From: Nemophila menziesii
Taxonomy: Eukaryota > Streptophyta > Magnoliopsida > Boraginales > Hydrophyllaceae
NCBI GenBank assembly: GCA_029959085.1
Contig: JARWIR010000010.1
Location: 11,243,001 to 11,307,000, forward strand
Direction of reading: 5' to 3'
Length of the DNA: 64,000 nt
Numbering within the stretch: the stretch's first letter is position 1; every line of letters starts with the position of its first letter. Below the pieces are notes generated by a model, which saw only the letters and a program-made list of their open reading frames with translations, ran no database searches and was not told where the DNA came from. Made by a program: the position numbers and the translations under genes. Of this stretch, positions 59,040 to 64,000 are shown piece after piece.

Positions 59040-59932
59040 TTAATCTTTAACATAACCTCCCCAGCAGCGAGTGAGGTTATCAATCTTTGCTACGCGGAAT
59101 TTACATCCTTTGGCTCTTATTACCACCAATTGATCCGAGATAACCTTTGTGACCATGAAAGGTCCTAGCCAAGAACTCTTGAATTCACACATCTTCGGAG
59201 GAGGGTCAGGCTTTTTCATCGCGACTTCCTTGCCCACTCTGAACTCTTTCTTCTTTCTTTCTTTCTTAGGTTCTTTCGGAACCTTTATAGCACACTTCTT
59301 TTCTTTCTTCTTCGCCTGCTCAAGGTGTATATTTTCATTAGGATATGGAGGAGCTTTATTCGGTGGTTTCTTCCTTAGCTTTCTCTCCTCCTTTCCTAAA
59401 GTTTCCACAACCTTAGTTGGCTCTTTTTCTACTTGTCCAAATACATCTAACCGAAAGCACTCCTCCTTGGAGTCCGGAAACTTCATTGGCCTGAACACGT
59501 TAAACTTCACCACCTCGTCTTTGATACGCATAATCATTTCTCCATTCTCTACATCAATCAATGTACGCCCCATGGCTAGGAATGGTCTTCCCAAAATAAC
59601 GGGGACATTCTTATCCGCGTCATAGTCAAGTATAACAAAATCAACTGGAAAAATTAAAGTACCCGCCTTGAGGAGGACATTTTCTATTCTTCCTTCCGGA
59701 TGCACGAGGGATCTGTCAACCATTTGCAAGACCATAGAGGTTGGTCTTGCGTCTCCTATCTTCAAATTTTCAAAAATTGATCTGGGCATAAGATTGATAC
59801 TCGCTCCCAGATTGCATAAAGCTCTCCCTTGCCACTCAGTACCAAAAGAAATCGGGATCGTAAAACTTCCAGGATCAAGTAATTTAGGTGGCAACTTACT
59901 CGGGCATATTGCACTGCATTCTTCAAGCAAGC
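59040..59932 (-). pseudogene. protease joined to an integrase C-terminal-like tail, element D
   Basis: A 296-codon open frame, the part after the solo LTR in element sense. It has DPGSFTIPISFGTEWQGRAL, then CNLGASINLMPRSIFENLKI, where the catalytic Asp of P (CDLGAS) is Asn; VLQMVDRSL, and ILGRPFLAMGRTLIDVENGE. A Lys/Pro-rich spacer leads to FRVGKEVAMKKP and WLGPFMVTKVISDQLVVIRA, ending NLTRCWGGYVKD. No RT or integrase core lies between. The tail shares the RCWGG end with B although the protease is closer to P, so the fused layout predates the split of these families or arose twice. Confidence 0.82.
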
Positions 59933-61475
59933 TAGTGTCGCCTAGGGTGTGATAAAATTAGATAAATATAAGTCAAGAAAACTACACACTCTCACCCTAA
60001 ACAGGCACAGTACTGCAAGTATTACAGGACGTATGCAAGTTTTAGTTAGTAAGTTGAGTTCGTTCTCAGGGACTTAAGTGTGTTATACGAGTAGGTAACA
60101 ATAACGAGTAAAAGTAAATAATTAAAGACAGAAAATAAAAGCAATAGATATTCGAAATTCAGAATCAAAACTAATTAAAACTAGGAAAATAAAGACAATA
60201 AAATAAAATACTAAGAATATGAGATTAGAGATATAGCTTAGGTTTTGCTAGTATGCACTAATCCTTCTAATTCTATCTATTAGATCTAGTTTATGAGGGA
60301 GAATATTAGCTCTTGTATACTTAGTCAGGATTCTAAATTCGCATTCCTTAGACCTTGAGAGCGACTAAGGGGGCTACGCCACAACCAAGACGTGGTTTCA
60401 AATAGGGTTATCAAGCGCTACCAAGGCCCTAAGCAAACACTTCAATCAATTGATGATATGGTGATTAAAACAAACCCTAATGACTATCTAGTTAGAATCA
60501 TGTTTTGTCAGAACTAATATCGACACTAGACGTTATGTGGTGGTTCAGTAGTTAAACACCCATCTAAGGTGACCATCTAACTACTATTAAAACAATCCTA
60601 AAGTGATCAGTTCTAGGAAAGACAATAAATCAAAACACATAAACAAATATAAAGGTAAGTAGCTAATATCAGATTAAAACATGTAATTCCCAAAGAAACT
60701 TAGATAGAAGAATTAGAATTCATAGATTATACATGATGCAAAACCCAAGCTATGGGAGGTTTAGTTCATACCTGATGGAAATAAACTAAAAGAAATTACA
60801 AAAGACATCATCTTGCTCTCTACAATAAACTGGAAGAATAAAACCTTAAGAACAAATTACTATGAGGCAAGGATGATTTAAAAGTGATATAAGGGTGTAT
60901 TTATAGGTGTTTAGAAGACCTAATTCGTTTTCTTGAGGGAGAAGCAAAGTAGTAGACTCCAAGCCCAACTCAAATTCGTATGGAAATAAAGATAAATTCT
61001 GCTGACTTGTTTTGAGCATATCTTATTCGTTATTGGTCGGTTTTTGCTCCATAATATACCAAAAGAATCCTCAGAGAATTATCTACGTCCCTATGAAAGG
61101 AATTTACCAAAATCGGCTTCTTTCTTGGAGTAATCACCACTTCTTTAGGCGTGTGCTGCAGATTTTCAGATTTAGGCAGATTTTCCTTTTCCATATTTTT
61201 AGCCTTTGTTTCCTTATCTCCAATTACCATGCTAATCTCTTTCCATAAGTTGTAGTCTTTGACTTGGACTCTAATTAATCTCCATAATTATATTTAAAGC
61301 TTCACACTAAAATAAACAATTAAACCCAATATGCTCTAAAAATAATAATTCACTAAATCAAGACTCAAAATAGGAAAGTGCACTAATTCTCAAGAAAATC
61401 GACTATTATGACTTCTAAATCACTAAAAATGATGTCTCATCTTAACATAAATCTATCACAAATGAGGAGACATCA
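59933..61475 (-). mobile_element. solo LTR of the B family inside D
   Basis: 1,543 bp, plus-strand TAGTGTCGCC (canonical TGGTGTCGCC)...GAGGAGACATCA, flanked by CAAGC at 59928-59932 and 61476-61480. There is no PBS or internal sequence. It splits the protease reading frame of D, which resumes in phase after taking out the LTR and one CAAGC. Confidence 0.9.
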
Positions 61476-62002
61476 CAAGCCTATCATTTCATTCTCAAGA
61501 TACCGGCGTTTGTTTGTGAGAGCTCTTTTCAGAAATTTCAAATATTTTGGTACCCCCTTGATAGCCTCTAAGAAAGGTATATTAATATTGAGCTTACCCA
61601 CCATATTCATGAATCTTTCATATTCACCCGTATCTCCTTTCTTCTGAACTCTGGAAGGGAACGGTGGAGGAGGACGTGTTTCTACAATATCTTTCTTCTT
61701 TGGCTTTTCTGGAGCTTTCTCAACTTCCACCGCTTCTAATTCTGGTTCAACTACTTTCTCCACTACATCCTCTACCGTTTTTTTATAGTTGTTTCTTTCT
61801 CTTTCATAACTGGAAAATGTGGTGGTGGAAGCTTCTTACCACTTCTGAGCGTGATAGCATTACACTCTTCATATTGCTTAGGAACCTCTGTATCACTTGG
61901 GAGTTGGCCCTGACCTCGAACATTCAAGCTATTGGCGATCTTTGATATTTGACTCTCTAATATTTTTAACGAAGCGGAATGTGAATTTAACGTTTCTTCC
62001 AT
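61476..62002 (-). pseudogene. gag/protease linker of element D
   Basis: 62002-61772 reads MEETLNSHSASLKILESQIS, then GQLPSDTEVPKQYEECNAIT and LPPPHFPVMKEKE. A frame change follows at a poly-A stretch. 61763-61476 reads RPPPPFPSRVQKKGDTGEYE and LTNKRRYLENEMIGL. This is the same linker as in P (10912-11359), one frameshift aside. Confidence 0.75.
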
Positions 62003-62009
62003 CTAGTTC

Positions 62010-63497
62010 TCTACAACGGTTGTGGTGTCTATGAATCGAGATAACTTATCCTCAAGTTGGGTTGACTTACTTTGAGAAGCGGATATGTATTGCGTCAAGG
62101 TAAGAGTTAAATCATCATCGGTGATTGTACCTTCTTAAGGTCGAGCAGGAAGTGCCTTTTGAGATAACGTGTCGGAATAGCGTCTTAAGGTTGATTCCCT
62201 TGGTATTGGTTTTGCGGCTTAAACTGGTAATTGTTCCCATGGGGCCTTTGTTGATAGGTTCCTGGATTGGCTGCCCCATGTGGATTTGAATACTGAGAGC
62301 CTAGATGATTTCTATTTTGATTTCCATACCCTTGACCACCTGAATAATTATTACCTCTTTGATTAACGAAACAAACGGATTTTGGGTTATTAGCACATTC
62401 TTCCCAGTTATGATCATCTGCTCCACAACTAGAACATATCTCTGGTTCATTAACCACATTTACAACAGCTTTATTCGATATAGTTATCTGCTTTAGCTTG
62501 TTCTCAAGTGTGGCAATCTGAGCATTCAAAGCTGTTTCTGTATCTACATTCAAAGTACCTTTTTCAGAAACTCTAACTGATGATCTCGAAGGTTGCCAAC
62601 TCATTTCATTCTTCACAATTCTATCCATAATAGCTAGAGCTTGATTAGTTGTGACCATCATGAGGCCACCTTGACACATAGTATCTATCTTTTCTTTCAC
62701 GGCTTCATCTAAACTTCGATAAAATATCCCAAGCTGTAATTCAAGAGAGTACCCATGTAATAGGCATTTTCTTAATAAAGATTGAAAATGAGTCCAAGCA
62801 ACACCTACAGTTTCACCTCTCTCTTGACGGAAACTAGCAACATCTAATTGACCACTAAGTCTAACACTTTGAGGATAATATATGTCGAAAAACGCTGTCT
62901 GAAGTTGGTCCCAAGTCAAAATCTCATCATGTGGTTGCTGATCATACCACTCACTAGCTCCACCGGTGAGGAAAAATGGAAACATATGAAAGTACATTTG
63001 TTCTTTGGTTACTCCAGGAGTGACATATGCATCACAGATTTGCATAAACTTATACATCGCTCGAATAGGATCTTCACGAGTTGCACCACTATACTGTCCA
63101 ATATTTTTTTTTTTAAATTAATTAATCATGCCCGTGTCTTGTCTGAATCGAATTCCTTGAATAGCGGGAGGACGGAGTCCTAGTGGCGGTAAACGGAAAG
63201 GTCTATAGTTATTAGGTTGGAAGAGTCGCGGCCCATCATCTTGAAATTCTACACCATTATCGTTAAGTGGTTGTTGTCCTCCCAAAGGAATTGGGAAATG
63301 AGCATTTTGGACTCCTACCGGTGGAACTGGTAATACTGGTGGAACTATCGGAAGACCGTTTTCATCCAACTGAATTCAGGGATCTTCAACATTATGATCG
63401 TTCAAATTTTCCATTTCTTCTTCTAACCTTGCTTTTCATCTTGCTTCTCTGTCCTCTTGTTCTTAGCTCGGACTAGTCTCTCGGGATCCGAGATCAT
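62010..63497 (-). pseudogene. gag of element D
   Basis: The ATG at 63497 follows the same leader as in P. The N-terminal part is broken by stops; 63369-63118 has ENGLPIVPPVLPVPP and RPFRLPPLGLRPP. After a poly-A insertion the capsid domain (63057 on) reads YKFMQICDAYVTPGVTKEQM, FFLTGGASEWYDQQPHDEIL and LQTAFFDIYYPQSVRLSGQL. A short coiled coil follows, then the zinc knuckle CSSCGADDHNWEEC and an Asn/Gln/Gly-rich tail to 62185, then stops. The structural domain is intact for 290 codons. Confidence 0.8.
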
Positions 63498-63619
63498 ACA
63501 CCAAACCTGTAAAACCTGAGAAGAAGCAAAACAAAGAAAAGCGTAAAACAGAAAAAATAAAATAAACTAAAAATCGCAACTAAAATACTTACGGATAACA
63601 CCGTGGTCACACGCTATTG

Positions 63620-63637
63620 TCCCCGGCAGCGGCGCCA
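63620..63637 (-). promoter_or_regulatory. primer-binding site of element D (tRNA-Asp type)
   Basis: In element sense TGGCGCCGCTGCCGGGGA, the same as in B, six bases inside the LTR. The leader that follows (ATAGCGTGTGACCACGGTG) matches P and A. Confidence 0.87.
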
Positions 63638-63643
63638 AAAACT

Positions 63644-64000
63644 TGGTGGATCCTGGGGTTTTATAAAATTAATGCGATAAATAAAAGGAACCACTATACC
63701 GCAAGTGCACGGTTGTCCAAGTAATACTCCGATATATCGGGGCTCGTTCTCAGTGATTGGACAAGTATAACTCAAGTTTTCAATAGATAAGTAGTATTAA
63801 TAGCATTTACAGAAATTAAAATATAAAAGATATTTGTTTTGTTTCGAGTTATTAAACTACTAGACGCAAAGACACATATTACTGAAAATAAATACTAATA
63901 ATTAAGACGCGGATATGAGCTATACTTGAGTCTCGCTAGGGAATCACCTAAACTTACGTAATTTATGCTTTCGTTAAGGGAAAAAATTATATTTCTATAT
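63644..64000 (-). repeat. 5' LTR of element D (partial)
   Basis: Starts TGGTGGATCCTGGGG on the plus strand, matches 47214 onward, and is cut by the window edge after 357 bp. Confidence 0.87.

Overview
The window is nuclear DNA from a flowering plant, probably a eudicot; I cannot name the species. It is a gene-poor, repeat-packed region. Nearly all of it is LTR retrotransposons inserted into one another. I see no intact host gene, tRNA, rRNA or CRISPR array. Evidence for a plant: Athila-like Ty3/gypsy elements with a primer site matching tRNA-Asp, a Ty1/copia element primed by initiator tRNA-Met, a hAT-type non-autonomous transposon with an 8-bp target duplication, and LINE RNase H debris.

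Layout. (1) 1-7955: minus-strand Athila-like element A, its 3' LTR lying outside the window. A hAT element (1497-2248) and a solo LTR (4242-5968) sit inside it. (2) 7956-10899: an old, broken minus-strand Athila-like element F with gag, protease and reverse transcriptase remnants. (3) 10900-31947: plus-strand element P, the only one here with a full set of polymerase domains. Its parts are in circularly permuted order (protease, RT, RNase H, integrase, ORF3, LTR, PBS, gag) and it is bounded by a 72-73 bp direct repeat. Minus-strand element B (16803-26691, complete, GAATC target duplication) is inserted in its ORF3. (4) 31948-35151: junction debris, namely an LTR fragment, a deleted copia copy, and one LTR of a further Athila-like element E. 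(5) 35152-38528: AT-rich sequence with a LINE RNase H relic. (6) 38529-47213: minus-strand element C, whose 5' LTR is cut by element D. (7) 47214-64000: minus-strand element D, running off the right edge. It carries a copia element (50878-58254) and a solo LTR (59933-61475).

How the parts relate. B, C and D have no RT, RNase H or integrase core. Each keeps gag, then a protease that runs directly into a short integrase C-terminal-like tail, and (B and C) a separate ORF3. They share with P the tRNA-Asp primer site, a stem-loop next to the polypurine tract, blocks of conserved 3' noncoding sequence and a recurring 13-bp motif. The simplest reading is a long-lived non-autonomous group that depends on a P-like partner for reverse transcriptase and integrase.

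All assignments come from reading the sequence and its translations; no database search was run. Family and domain names are recognition from general knowledge. Element ends are supported by TG...CA termini, target duplications, PBS and PPT positions where stated.
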